From Capronia americana (taxonomy: Eukaryota > Ascomycota > Eurotiomycetes > Chaetothyriales > Herpotrichiellaceae), in the NCBI GenBank assembly GCA_016110215.1, contig JADWQD010000004.1:2790001-2854000 (forward strand): a stretch of 64,000 bases of DNA, in the 5' to 3' direction. Positions 1 through 10,470 of this stretch are shown here, in pieces. How positions within the stretch are numbered: position 1 is the stretch's first letter; every line of letters starts with the position of its first letter. A model generated the notes under the pieces. That model was given only the letters and a program-made list of their open reading frames with translations, was not told the origin of the DNA and did no database searches. The position numbers and the translations under genes were made by a program.

Positions 1-408
1 GCAGGATGGCATTTACTGGTATTCATTCGGTGTCAATTGGCGAGCATACGTCGCCTTCATCATGAGCTTCGTCTTCGACTTACGTGAGTTCGCCCGCTCC
101 GCTTCCATCAAGGCCATTCCACTAACACGATATTTCCAGCTGGGTTTGCTGCTTCCGTTAATCACACTGCGATTGCACCGGGATGGACTCGGATGTACGA
201 CATGTCCTACATTGTCAATCTGGCCATAGCGACCTTGATCTTCTGCTGCCTTTCGTTCGCCTTTCCTCCAAAGGGATTGGGAGTTGCCGAGGCATGGGAT
301 GATGGGCCCGTCGTCGGTGAAACCAAAACAACGGACCTGACGGTGGACCAAGAAAAGGAAAACCGGGTCTACGAGGTCGAATGCTTGCCGACATCGACCA
401 CGACATGA
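1..408 (+). CDS. NCS1-family nucleobase/allantoin-type permease, 3' part
   Basis: The 5' end lies outside the window. Two exons are visible, 1-83 and 140-408, with an intron at 84-139 (GTGAGT..TTCCAG). The first exon reads a stretch around FGVNWRAYVAF. The second opens with PGF and a hydrophobic helix (YIVNLAIATLIFCCLSFAF), then a charged cytoplasmic tail ending at TGA 406-408. The NWRAxVAxI...PGF pattern is typical of the last helices of fungal NCS1 transporters (Fur/Fcy type), proton symporters for uracil, allantoin, cytosine or related compounds in the plasma membrane. Substrate cannot be assigned from this fragment. Confidence 0.75.
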
Positions 409-1189
409 ACCAGGCCGATCCGCTCCGCTCCTGCACGAGCAGGCACACCAGATTGTGATTGATTCGGTGGTATAGGATATGAGAAAGTGCCCGAATTGCT
501 GCGCGTGGTCGAAAGTACTTTGTAGCTTTCTCTCTCCGCGCCATTCGTCGAGGCGCAGAGTCGAGCTCATAGTTCGGAACATGCCGAGAAGCTAGGGCTT
601 CCCATTTGATCATCGAAGCTATCTTTGTCTGTGCAGTGCAGTGCGCCATAAGCCAGCTGACTCAACAATTGACTCTATTGAGATCAGATTCCGTTTGAGT
701 TACAATATTCATGGAACTTGTTTGTCTGGCCGGCCGGAACGAGCTTCACAGTGTTACCCATCCAACGAAGGCTGATCGCACAGTAAATGCTCGCGGCACT
801 GAAAGCTGCCATGCATCCTAAGCCAATACCACGTCCACTTCTCCCAAAGTGCAAAGTGTTCGAGGTCTCCGCTCATGACGCTTTGCCTTGTGGCCATGTT
901 GCCATTCGGGCCGAACGCTCGGCAGCGAATCGGATACCACCCCACAAACGGGGCCCCTTGTGGGGAGGCTTTTGTGGAGGCGATCCAGAGAAGGGTCTCT
1001 ATTCTGTACATGATCCGAATTCACGGGCGGTGACTGGGGTTTCCAACCTCGGGGCCGAGGTTGATGGACGACAAGTCCGTTACGACTTATATGAAAGGGT
1101 AAAGTCAGGTTAGGATATAGTCCTCGAACTGAGCAAGGAACTCGACAACTTCAAAGTCCGGACTTGTAAGCCCCAAGAAACGCCCAAAA
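409..1189. other. Intergenic region, NCS1 permease to hydrolase
   Basis: No gene seen. It should hold the permease 3' UTR and the hydrolase promoter. Short open frames on both strands lack recognisable domains or splice-supported continuity. A GC-rich palindromic run (tggccggcc) occurs near 727. Confidence 0.5.
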
Positions 1190-2410
1190 ATGTCTGACGA
1201 AGGACCAGTCGAGATTGGGAAGAACCATGTGTTCTCGTCGGGGCGGAGCTCGACACGCTACTTCAAGGACGGCTACTTTGATTACAACTTTGAGAAATTC
1301 TTGGGCCTAGCGACCTACTCCGGAGCCGAGATAGCAGAGTGCTTCGAGACGGCCGCGCGGATCAAGGACGGTGACACCGAAAGCTGGATCCAGGCCTGGA
1401 CCAGTACTGCCCGCCGTGTCGAAGCTTATGCAGAGGACGCCATCAAGGGAGGCCACAAGGTCAGTGCCAGGGAGGCCTGGCTTCGCGCGACGACGTACTA
1501 CCAGGCCGCCTTCTTCTTTGTCCCGGACAAGGATGCGAGAAAGGAAGAGCTGTACTGGAAGCACACGGGCTGCTTCCAATCGGCAGGAAAGCTGTTCGAC
1601 CCGCCATATGAGCCGCTCGCGATTCCGTACGAGGACGGGAAGACCCTCTTTGGATACTTCTTGCGCTGCGACGACAAGCCACGGCCCACGGTGCTGATCC
1701 AGATGGGCGCCGACGGCAGCTCCGAGCAAATCTACTTCTCTGGAGGCGGCGCCGCCGCTCTCCGTCGCGGGTACAACGCTCTCATCTTCGAAGGACCGGG
1801 CCAGACGGGCACGTTCATGCGCGATCGCAGCCTCAATTATCGTCACGACTGGGAGGTGCCCGTGGCCGCCGTGGTCGACTATGCCCTGACCAGGCCCGAG
1901 GTGGATCCGAAGCGGATTGCGTTGATAGCATACAGCATGGGCGGCTATCTCGGGCCTCGCGCGGTCGCATTTGAGAAGCGCATTGCGGCGTGCATTGCCA
2001 GCGGCTTGGTGCCGTCAATGATGGCCCTGGCCGGGAAGCGGCTGGACGCCATCAGAACCGCGAACGGCAAGTATAACCACGCCGCCAGGTGGGCGCTGTT
2101 CGAGCACATGCCAAAGTACGGCTTCAACAACGACATCCAAGACCTGGACAAGCTGGAGGCCCTTTGGAACAAATTCTCACTCTATGGCCTGGAAGACAAG
2201 ATCACTTGCCCGCTGCTGGTGGTCCAGGCCGCCGCCGAGGGTGAACACCAGACCAAACTCGCAAAGGACTTCTTCGACAAGCTGCCCAATCCGAAGAACA
2301 AGTTCCGCCTCACCACGGAAGACGACGCGGCCGAGATGCACTGCCAGAAGGGGAACGCCATGCTTCTGCACGCCATCGAGTTTGACTGGTTGGACGATGT
2401 TCTGGCCTGA
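1190..2410 (+). CDS. Ayg1/FrsA-like alpha/beta hydrolase
   Basis: Intronless, 406 aa, the same length as I recall for fungal Ayg1 heptaketide hydrolases. Residues 1-140 form a helical N-terminal region. From about 145 an alpha/beta-hydrolase core begins, with the oxyanion-side segment VLIQMGADGS (168-177), EGPGQ (201-205) and the nucleophile elbow AYSMGG (S249). A C-terminal EMHCQ places the catalytic His at 384. The acid normally found near the end of the preceding strand is not a clear Asp; E350 or E352 (AEGEHQ) is the best candidate. Relatives include Ayg1 (melanin polyketide shortening) and 2,6-dihydropseudooxynicotine hydrolase, which cleave C-C bonds. No polyketide synthase or melanin gene is nearby, so the substrate is unknown. 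Start: ATG 1190 is the first in the open frame. Confidence 0.85.
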   Translation: MSDEGPVEIGKNHVFSSGRSSTRYFKDGYFDYNFEKFLGLATYSGAEIAECFETAARIKDGDTESWIQAWTSTARRVEAYAEDAIKGGHKVSAREAWLRATTYYQAAFFFVPDKDARKEELYWKHTGCFQSAGKLFDPPYEPLAIPYEDGKTLFGYFLRCDDKPRPTVLIQMGADGSSEQIYFSGGGAAALRRGYNALIFEGPGQTGTFMRDRSLNYRHDWEVPVAAVVDYALTRPEVDPKRIALIAYSMGGYLGPRAVAFEKRIAACIASGLVPSMMALAGKRLDAIRTANGKYNHAARWALFEHMPKYGFNNDIQDLDKLEALWNKFSLYGLEDKITCPLLVVQAAAEGEHQTKLAKDFFDKLPNPKNKFRLTTEDDAAEMHCQKGNAMLLHAIEFDWLDDVLA

Positions 2411-4082
2411 AGATTGAAGTGGCATTCACGACACGAGAACTGTGAAACATGGGCTGATAGGGTTTTTTTACACGGGTCGCTAACGTCCAGTTAACTCTGA
2501 GTCACCCGGTTCTAGACAGTCAGAGGAAATGTGAACATACTAGCGCAAAGATCCCTGTAGGACCCCTAACATGTTTTCCTCTCCCTGGCTCGATTCTGCG
2601 TGTTCTTGGTTCGGCCCGTTCGGCTGCTCTTGCCGTGAGGAGGACCGAACTTCAAGGTGACGATTGAAAGGTCTCCAGGCTCCTTGGTTGGCAATAGGGT
2701 GATAATGAAGGCTCGAGAGCTGCATCATAGTGTCCGACGGCATGGACAACACAGTTTAGAGCTGACTCTTCATGTTGAACAAAAGCTTTGCATCTACTAT
2801 AGTGGCCGACTACCGGATGTGTCTCTCTCGTGCAGGTTCGACAGTACTACGTACTTGGTCCTCCTCCTTTGCACGACCAAGAATACATTCAAACCCACAT
2901 CAACCCGAGACCTCGAGAGATCAAAACCGCCTCCGATATGTGCGTGCGAGCTCGAGTAAGCCAATTCATGACGACTTCGCGGTCCCTGCTGCAACGGCTC
3001 CGAAGCATCTACAGGGAGGGCTGGGCCATATACTCGGAGTACGCTCCCGTGATATAGTATGCTGGCTGGCCGGCTGGCAGGCCGGGCTCTGCTATCTGTG
3101 TGAGAATGACCTCATAATCAGTGCACGCGCAGTGCGCGGTCGGTGAGTTTTCAAACCAGCCCTTAAGAATGAATTTGAGAGTTACAGTAGTCGAAGCACC
3201 GTGATTTCCTCGTCGAGGTCTTGGAGTGGACAGCGGACGAGCCTACAGCTGACGAATGTCAACAGTCTGGCCTCGCTGACTTACTTCTCCGAGATTTAGC
3301 GTCGGCGGGCAGCTGCGAAGGGAACAATACAACATCAGAAGGCAAACAATTAGTCTTTGTCGAGCGAGATTTCATTGAGGAGACGTTTCCAAGTTGAAGA
3401 CGTACCCAGGAAATGACGAGGCTGACCATGAGTGGGTGTCTAAAAGGGGAATCACTCTTGGCGTTGTATTAGTTACTACGATCTAGGCTATTTCAGGCTA
3501 GTGCGGTAGAGAATCCAGGGCATTATCCTCGGCCACTTACTTCATTGGGCTGGTGAGGCGAGGCTTTCTTCTCTCATTAATGTCTCTAAGAGTCCCATTG
3601 CCATCGTCACATCAGTAATACGAGGTGATCCTTTTGCATCACATGTGCCCCAAACCCCCTAACACGGCCCTGGACGACGTGAAGCACTGCATTCGGCGAC
3701 GACGCTCTCAAGTATTACGTGGTTGACCCCCGACCCTTTCGCTTGCCGGGTTTCCCCACACGCTCACCACTCGTGCCACTGCCATCGGCCCGTCGCTCTC
3801 GCTCACATTCGGGGAAGGGCCGTGCACCTGCTCTCTAAACGTTTCCGTTTTGTTAGTGGGCTCCGATGGACTTCGGTCACGTCGCATGCTCGCACGAGGG
3901 ATTTACATGGCCGTGCCTTGCTGCCAATGCCAATTTGTATCGCGGTAGAGCAATCATTCACCAAGAGTCTCGATACGCTCACACCACGGCTGCAGTCCTC
4001 GACATTTCATACGCGCCGCTCGTTGTTTTTGGACTTTGACGATTGAGCACATCTAGACCGGGTCAGTATATTCTCCGCCATC
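2411..4082. other. Intergenic region, hydrolase to acetoacetyl-CoA synthetase
   Basis: 1.67 kb with no supported gene. A 75-codon open frame at 2830-3057 (+) has protein-like composition and follows a possible acceptor (gtgcag at about 2835), but I found no matching 5' exon or domain. The 3' part should be the promoter and leader of the acetoacetyl-CoA synthetase gene. Confidence 0.5.
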
Positions 4083-6365
4083 ATGACGTCGGAACATCCC
4101 ATCCCGCGGAAGCTGTGGGAGCATCCAGATCCGAAGAGCACACATATGTACAAATTCATGAAGAAGGCAGAAAGCCAAACAGGCAAGCCTTTCAAGGTAC
4201 GTCCGTCCTCCGTTAGAAGCCCTGTCAGGTTCTCGGCACGCGCCGCTCTGACAGCCTGGCAGGATTACGGCGCACTTTATCAATGGTCGATCGATCACCG
4301 TTCCGAATTCTGGCGGTTCACGCTCGACTACTTCCCCATCGTGTACTCTGGCAGGGTGCCGAACCCTGTCGTCGACGAGGCAGCGAGGATCGACACGGTG
4401 CCAAAATGGTTTCAGGGTCTCAAGCTCAACTTCGCTGAAAACATCCTCTTCCTCGGAGACGAACATGGTCTAGCGACAACCAGGCCTGGAAAGGAAGACG
4501 ATAAGATCGCTTGCACCGAGGTGAGAGAGGGATGGCACTCGACGGAAGCCATCAGACAGGTGACCTGGAAAGAACTTCGGCAACGAGTCGGCCGGTTATC
4601 GCAGGCCATGAAAGCACATGGTATTCGGAGAGGCGACCGGGTTGCCCTGGTCGCGAGCAACTCGCTGGATACTCTGACTGTCTTTCTCGCCGTGACTGCA
4701 CTGGGAGGTATCTTCTCGAGTTCGAGCACCGACATGGGGACCAAGGCCCTTCTCGAACGGCTGGTGCAAATCGAGCCGAAGCTGATCTTCATGGACGACT
4801 GGGCCGTTTACAATGGCAAGCGGATCGACCTGCGGACTAAAATGGGGGATCTCGCGCGAGCGATCCAACATGTCAGAGGCTTCCAAGGCATCATAGCCCA
4901 AGCGAGGTTCCAAGATGCTCCTGCCGATGTCTCCTCGGTGCCGAACTGTCGGACCTGGGACGCCTTCCTTTCCGCTGCGGCACGCTCATGCACGCTAGAG
5001 TTCGAACAGGTGGACTTTGGCGACCCTATGATCATCGTCTACTCTTCCGGCACCACGGGGCTGCCGAAAGCGATCGTTCACTCTGTCGGCGGCGTCGTAC
5101 TGAGCGGCCACAAGGAATCGACTCTCCACCGCCAAGTGGACTCGACGTCAACGCAGCTCCAATACACAACCACTGGGTGGATGATGTACATGAGTTCCGT
5201 CCAGTTGATGTTGACGGGCGCCAGACTCATCATGTACGACGGCAGTCCGTTCGTTCCGGACGTGGCGGCCTTGATCCGGCTTGTCGACGAGCAGAACGTC
5301 ACGCATCTAGGCGTTTCGCCTCGCTACCTGCAGACATTGCAGATGAAAAACATCCGGCCAAGGCGGATCGCCGACCTAGGGCACCTGCAGATCGTGACCA
5401 GCACAGGCATGGTCTTGTCCGACGCTCTCTTCCAATGGTTCTACGATGTCGGCTTCCCGCCCTCAGTCCAGCTGTGCAATATCTCGGGCGGGACAGATAT
5501 CGCCGCCGCATTCGGGACCGGGAATCCTCTCCTTCCCGTCTACGTTGGTGGATGCCAGTGCATAGCTCTAGGCATGGCCGTCCGTGTCTATGACTCCTCG
5601 ATCGAAGGCGGCGACGGACGACGGGGTGTGAAAGGCCGGTCTGTCCCTGACGGTGTACCAGGCGAGCTCGTTTGCACCGAAGCCTTCCCCACAATGCCGG
5701 TCAAGCTCTGGGGTGCAGACGGCCAGAAACGATATTTCAGCAGCTACTTTGAGAAATACGACGGCTGCTGGACGCACGGCGATTTCATCATGATCCACCC
5801 GCTGACCAAGCAGGTGATTTACCTTGGTCGCGCGGACGGCGTGCTGAATCCCAGCGGCGTGCGCTTCGGCAGCGCCGACATCTATGGTGTGATCGACACC
5901 TTCTTTGCCGAAACTGTGGCCGATAGCATCTGCGTCGGGCAACGGCGGCCTCAGGACGACGACGAGAGCGTGATGCTCTTCCTGCTGATGAAGCCCGGAA
6001 AGCGCTTCACCGCCGCCCTGGCGAGGGAGGTCAAGGCGGTGATTCGCCGAGAGCTCTCGCCGCGACATGTTCCCCGCTACGTCTTTGAGACACCGGAAAT
6101 CCCGGTAGGTTTTTTGAAAAGAGAACACAGAACACACTTTCCTCATTCGAAAACCGAGAGACTTGTTCACGACGCGGCTGACTCGTTCGTTCTTCAATGA
6201 CAGACTACGATCAACGCGAAAAAGGTCGAGCTCCCAGTCAAGCAAATCGTGTCGGGCAAGGTCATCAAGCCGTCCGGGACGTTGGCAAATCCTCACAGTC
6301 TGCAGTACTACTATCAGTTTGCGAGAGATGAAAACCTGGTGGCTCAGCCGTCGGCCAAGCTGTAG
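4083..6365 (+). CDS. Acetoacetyl-CoA synthetase
   Basis: Three exons: 4083-4196, 4263-6104, 6204-6365, giving 705 aa. The first intron (66 nt) is open in frame, so unspliced reading adds 22 codons. The second intron begins GTAGGT and ends GACAG; splicing replaces a false tail with a conserved end containing NAKKVELPVKQIVSGK. The protein is an ANL-superfamily adenylating enzyme with P-loop YSSGTTGLPK near residue 295, WMMY and SGGTD motifs, and a hinge GRADGVLNPSG near 560. The C-terminal KKVELPVKQI pattern separates acetoacetyl-CoA from acetyl-CoA synthetases. It converts acetoacetate, ATP and CoA to acetoacetyl-CoA in the cytosol, salvaging the acetoacetate made by leucine breakdown. Both MCC subunits of that pathway are in this window. 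Converges with the MFS gene downstream. Confidence 0.93.
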
Positions 6366-6608
6366 AATGAATGGCAGTGGTGAGAACAAGATCGGTTTTC
6401 CGGATAGAAGCGAACAAAACTCGAAGGCTTCGGGTCACGCTGTGTTTGGTAGCGAAATACACCAGTAGAATAGAGTGGCCCATCTTCACTGGATGCTGCT
6501 CCTTGGGCCCGTGGTTGGGATTTCTCCGCCGAGCGTCTATGTCCTGCCCAGCATAATATAGTAACAGTTCATTCCTCACTACTGAATATCACTGTCCTGT
6601 AGTCTATC

Positions 6609-8195
6609 TCACTTCGACACGACGACACGGCCTGCCTCAACTGATGCATCTGCATCTGCTTTACTCGCGCCTCCATTCGCCTCGACATCCCCTGCTTCCC
6701 CCTGGATATCCCCCAGCCGCTGCTGCGTCCTCCGATCGGTGCGAACCTCTAAGAACCGTACCCCGACCGTAAACACGACCAATGCACAGCCCAGCACACT
6801 GGCGGCAATGAAGCCTTTGTGGAACCGCGGCGCCTCGACCGTCTTCCACACCGCAATCGTGAACCAGATGCTCTGGATGTAGCTGAACATGTTGCTCGCG
6901 GCGATAACGAACCCGCGCATCTCGTGGTCGTGCTTGATCAGGTCGGAGTACCAGGCGTAGTAGATGCCGGGGACGCCGGCGCACGACCACAACATGTAGT
7001 ATGCCGTGTACTTCAGGCCGGGGGGCACGTCCCACACGGCCAGCACGACGGAGCTGAAGATGGTGAACGACTGCATGAAGACGATGGCTTGCCACCGCCT
7101 GCCCCGCAGGAAGGGCGAGTCCGAGAGCATGCCCGCAAGGACCTGCACCACGACGCCCACGGCGATCTGGCCCGTCGGCCACACGTTAACTTGGTAGACC
7201 GAGTGGCCCGTCGCCTTGAGCCACAGCGCGTACACCGGCTGGTAGACGGGGAAGCTGCCCTGCACGAAGAAATACCCCAGCGGGAGCAGCCAGAACTGCC
7301 ATTGGCGCGCGATGCGGAAGATCTTCGTCTTGTCCCAGGCGGACGCGCCGAGAGGCGTCATCCCGTCTCTGACGAGTCGCTGGCGCGCGAGGAGAGCCTC
7401 GTCCTTCGTGATGTAGAAGGCGCGTGTCGTTTCGGGAAAGTCCGGGTAGAAGAAGTAGCCCACGAAGCCGATCGGGAGGGAGATGATGCCGCACACGATG
7501 TACAGCCATTGCCAGCCCTCGAGGCCGCCGCGGCCGCCGAGGCCCTTGTACGCACCGGCCTGCAGGTAGCCGGAGAACATCTGCGCCAGGCTGGCGGTCG
7601 CGTAGAAGAGGGTCATGCGTTTGCCGCGCTCGTGCTTGGTGTACCAGGAGCCGATCATGTAGATCATCACGGGGAAGTACGCGCCCTCACACAGCGCGAC
7701 GAGGAAGCGCAGGGCGTAGAGTTGAGAAGTCGTGTGGACGGCCGCGGTGCAGAACGTACACACCGACCACAGAATCTCGGCCGTGGGGATCAGAATCGAC
7801 GGCCTGACCCTCGTCGCCAGGATCACGGCGGGGAGTTGCCCGATCACATAGCCCGCGGTGAAGCAGTTGCCCGCATAGGTCAACTCGCTGCCATTCATGT
7901 GCAAGGCTTCTTTCATGCCCGACACGTAGGCATTGTTGATGTTCGCTTGGTCGAGGTTTTTGCTGAAATAGCCGAGGCAGGCGGCCGAGAGGAGGAACAC
8001 GTCGAGCTTGAAAAGGAACCATTTCTCCTGCTTGGGTTTGTCCGGGTCGTCCCAGATGTACCGTTGGATGGAGCGCAGGCCCTTCACGGCCTTGTTTCGT
8101 GGATGAGGCTGTGTTTTATCGGAAGAGACATCTTCGCTACCGATAGAGAATTCCGCAGCTGCTTTGATATCATTTCCCTCCGGCTCAGGAGACAT
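6609..8195 (-). CDS. MFS transporter, ACS (anion:cation symporter) family, pantothenate/biotin type
   Basis: About 528 aa from ATG at 8195, intronless. The frame stays open 58 codons further upstream, but that part looks like leader sequence. Roughly twelve hydrophobic segments start near LDVFLLSAACLGYFSKNLDQ. The segment NLDQANINNAYVSGMKE is the hallmark of the Dal5/Fen2/Liz1/Vht1 group of proton symporters. Further family signatures are the helix-4 region LRFLVALCEGAYFPVMIY and a PDFPETT segment in the central loop. The closest named members by motif carry pantothenate (Fen2/Liz1) or biotin (Vht1) across the plasma membrane. The acidic C-terminal tail is variable. Its position between a CoA-using synthetase and a biotin-dependent carboxylase fits a vitamin substrate, but this is inference only. 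Confidence 0.85.
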   Translation of the reverse strand: MSPEPEGNDIKAAAEFSIGSEDVSSDKTQPHPRNKAVKGLRSIQRYIWDDPDKPKQEKWFLFKLDVFLLSAACLGYFSKNLDQANINNAYVSGMKEALHMNGSELTYAGNCFTAGYVIGQLPAVILATRVRPSILIPTAEILWSVCTFCTAAVHTTSQLYALRFLVALCEGAYFPVMIYMIGSWYTKHERGKRMTLFYATASLAQMFSGYLQAGAYKGLGGRGGLEGWQWLYIVCGIISLPIGFVGYFFYPDFPETTRAFYITKDEALLARQRLVRDGMTPLGASAWDKTKIFRIARQWQFWLLPLGYFFVQGSFPVYQPVYALWLKATGHSVYQVNVWPTGQIAVGVVVQVLAGMLSDSPFLRGRRWQAIVFMQSFTIFSSVVLAVWDVPPGLKYTAYYMLWSCAGVPGIYYAWYSDLIKHDHEMRGFVIAASNMFSYIQSIWFTIAVWKTVEAPRFHKGFIAASVLGCALVVFTVGVRFLEVRTDRRTQQRLGDIQGEAGDVEANGGASKADADASVEAGRVVVSK

Positions 8196-9143
8196 CTCGG
8201 CGCGCGAAGACGGGTTGGGGATTTGCAGACGAACTGAATCCCACTCGTCGCTGCTGGGGCAGTCCGAGCAGCTTGAGCCGTTACATACTAATAGAATGTG
8301 TCCGAAACCGCCCTCGTAGCCTGTGGCGCGATTCTCCATCGCAGACTGACCATCGAGCCCAGGACCCAAAGAAAGCTGGACTCGGTGATGGCGCCATATC
8401 TGCGACGGTGATACCTTGCAGTTGAACCTTTTGCTACCGCGTGGGCATGAGTTATTCGGGCAATGGGCCTCGCAACCTCAAACGGAACGTATCGGGCACT
8501 AAACTTGGCACCAAAGTCATTCGGGGGTACCAACCTTTAGTCAAGCTTCGCTGGACTTAGGTGGGACTTGCTTGTACGGCAACAATATAGAGCAGTGGAT
8601 GCCAAGTTTGGTGCCCGGTACGCTCTGATCTCGAGGGCTGGAACACCTCGAAGCCAGAGCCGCGAGTCGGCATGTTTGGACACGGTATTCACGAGCTGGA
8701 ACCAAGCAACAGAGTCAACAGTGGCTGCGATAGCCAGACAAGGAGCCGGTACGTGCGTCCGTTGGTGGATAGACTCCGCGACGCGAGTCGTGCAAGTGTC
8801 GGACAAACAGACGGACGAACACTTGTCATCTCCTGATAGTATCCTCGATGAGCAATCAATGCGACAACGCAACGAATGTACCGACAACGCGCGCGGGATG
8901 TTTCGAGGTTCGCCTTGTTCCGACGAATGGCATGGTTGATGATGTGATGGCGACATTTGGAGCGTGGTTGACACAACTTCCTCCGCATCTCAAGCTGTGA
9001 TAAGAGGGGGACTGGCAATGCCATGCGTCTTGATCGAGGGAGCGATGTCGGCATTCTTGCGCGACATAAAAAGCCTGTCCAGTGCCGAATTGTTGACAAC
9101 GTTGCCGACAGAGGATCTCGGGCTCGAATAGAAATCCAATACC
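8196..9143. promoter_or_regulatory. Divergent promoter region, MFS transporter and 2OG oxygenase
   Basis: 948 bp between two start codons on opposite strands. A TATA-like cataaaaag lies at about 9065-9073, some 75 nt before the oxygenase ATG. Open frames inside it have no recognisable domain. Confidence 0.45.
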
Positions 9144-10301
9144 ATGGCAACCACCACGACTGAAGAAACAAGGGCCCAGACCCAGGCACCGGACTACAGT
9201 CAATATGACTTCAGCAAGCTAGAGCCATACGTGCACCCGCCCGAGACGAAGGCAGACTTGCCATGGTCCGAACTGGTCACTTTGGACTTGGAGGACTATC
9301 ACCGACCTGGGGGCAAAGAACGACTGGCCTCGCAGCTTTCTCACGCCGTCCACCACGTCGGCTTCTTCTACGTCAAGAACTTCGGTCTGGACCAGGAGAC
9401 CGTCAACCGCCAGTTCACTCTCGCGAAGCATTTCTTCGAACTGCCCACAGAGGAGAAGGCAAAGTATGAATGCAATTATGCCGAAGCTGACTACAACGGC
9501 TGGCGACGACCAGGTCGTACATTGCAAGAAAGGGCCTTCAACAACGTCGAGATATTCAACATCCCCAAGTTCACACCGGACTTTCTGGGCAAGTATGATT
9601 ACCCGGATCTGCTGAAGGCACACATCGATGAAATCGAGGTGTTCCAGAAAGCGCTGCACGCCAACGTGGTGTTGCCGCTGCTGAGGCTGTTTGCCATTGT
9701 CTTGCAGTTGCCTGACGAGGATTACCTCGTCAAGCAGCATACGTATGAGGAGAAGAGCGAGGACCATTTCCGGTACATGCTGTACCATCCTCGAACGGAA
9801 GAGGAATGGAAAGCGGCCGACTATGGCAAGAAAGGTGGCCATACCGATCTGGGAACCGTCACGCTCCTGTTCAGGCAACCTGTCGTTGGATTGCAAATCC
9901 TCGGGGAGGATGGCAACTGGACCTATGTCTCTGCTCAGCCAGGCACAATCACCGTCAACCTGGCAGATACCATCTCGCACTTGACCGGGGGCTGGCTGAA
10001 GAGTTCTGTGCACCGTGTCGTCGCTCCACCAGAAGATCAACGCCAGTACAAACGAACAGGCTTGTTGTATTTTGCCCGTCCTCACAACAAAACGGTTCTT
10101 GTCCCCATCACCGACTCTCCCGTGTTGGAGGAAGCAGGCGTCAAACCGCGGTTCGATAAGGAGGTGACCATGGAACAATGGGTCAAGGCCAAACAGACGC
10201 TGCAGCTGAATCCTGATATTGCGGCCAAGAGATGGGCTGAGAGGGGCGACGGAACAGTCGAGGTACTAGCGGGCTTCTCGGACAGGCGGTACAAGGAGTA
10301 G
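9144..10301 (+). CDS. 2-oxoglutarate/Fe(II)-dependent oxygenase (isopenicillin N synthase-like)
   Basis: Single exon, 385 aa. The N-terminal half matches the DIOX_N region (VTLDLED near 45, HHVGFFYVKNFG near 70-81). The catalytic jelly-roll follows: iron ligands H233 and D235 in GGHTDLGTVTLL and H290 in SSVHRVV, with R304 as the likely 2-oxoglutarate anchor. Enzymes of this group hydroxylate, desaturate or ring-close small molecules using O2 and 2-oxoglutarate; the substrate here cannot be told. It is divergent from the MFS transporter (948 bp) and tail to tail with the MCC alpha gene (169 bp gap). No biosynthetic backbone enzyme is present, so a secondary-metabolite cluster is not supported. 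Confidence 0.9.
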   Translation: MATTTTEETRAQTQAPDYSQYDFSKLEPYVHPPETKADLPWSELVTLDLEDYHRPGGKERLASQLSHAVHHVGFFYVKNFGLDQETVNRQFTLAKHFFELPTEEKAKYECNYAEADYNGWRRPGRTLQERAFNNVEIFNIPKFTPDFLGKYDYPDLLKAHIDEIEVFQKALHANVVLPLLRLFAIVLQLPDEDYLVKQHTYEEKSEDHFRYMLYHPRTEEEWKAADYGKKGGHTDLGTVTLLFRQPVVGLQILGEDGNWTYVSAQPGTITVNLADTISHLTGGWLKSSVHRVVAPPEDQRQYKRTGLLYFARPHNKTVLVPITDSPVLEEAGVKPRFDKEVTMEQWVKAKQTLQLNPDIAAKRWAERGDGTVEVLAGFSDRRYKE

Positions 10302-10470
10302 ATATTGCTACGAAGCACCCCTCTGGTCTGACCTGACGGTGCCACGCATAATCCAGCATTGCCGCAAAGAGCCTTGTGTCGTGCTGTAGCTTGACCTCGC
10401 ATCGTGGACATGAGTTCTTTCTCTCTTATCATGCCTATCTGGATTGTCCCACCCTTGTTGGCGGACTGGA

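Noticed and set aside
3723..4046. 107-codon frame just before acetoacetyl-CoA synthetase
   Set aside because: His/Arg-rich, no domain; best read as the leader region of the following gene.
5568..6389. 273-codon minus-strand frame
   Set aside because: Antisense shadow of acetoacetyl-CoA synthetase, including its last intron.
6819..8237. 472-codon open frame on the plus strand
   Set aside because: It lies exactly antisense to the MFS transporter, whose frame has clear helices and family motifs; the plus-strand reading is Arg/His/Glu-rich with no domain, a third-codon GC shadow.
9219..10178. 319-codon minus-strand frame
   Set aside because: Antisense to the 2-oxoglutarate oxygenase with intact catalytic residues; no domain in the antisense reading.
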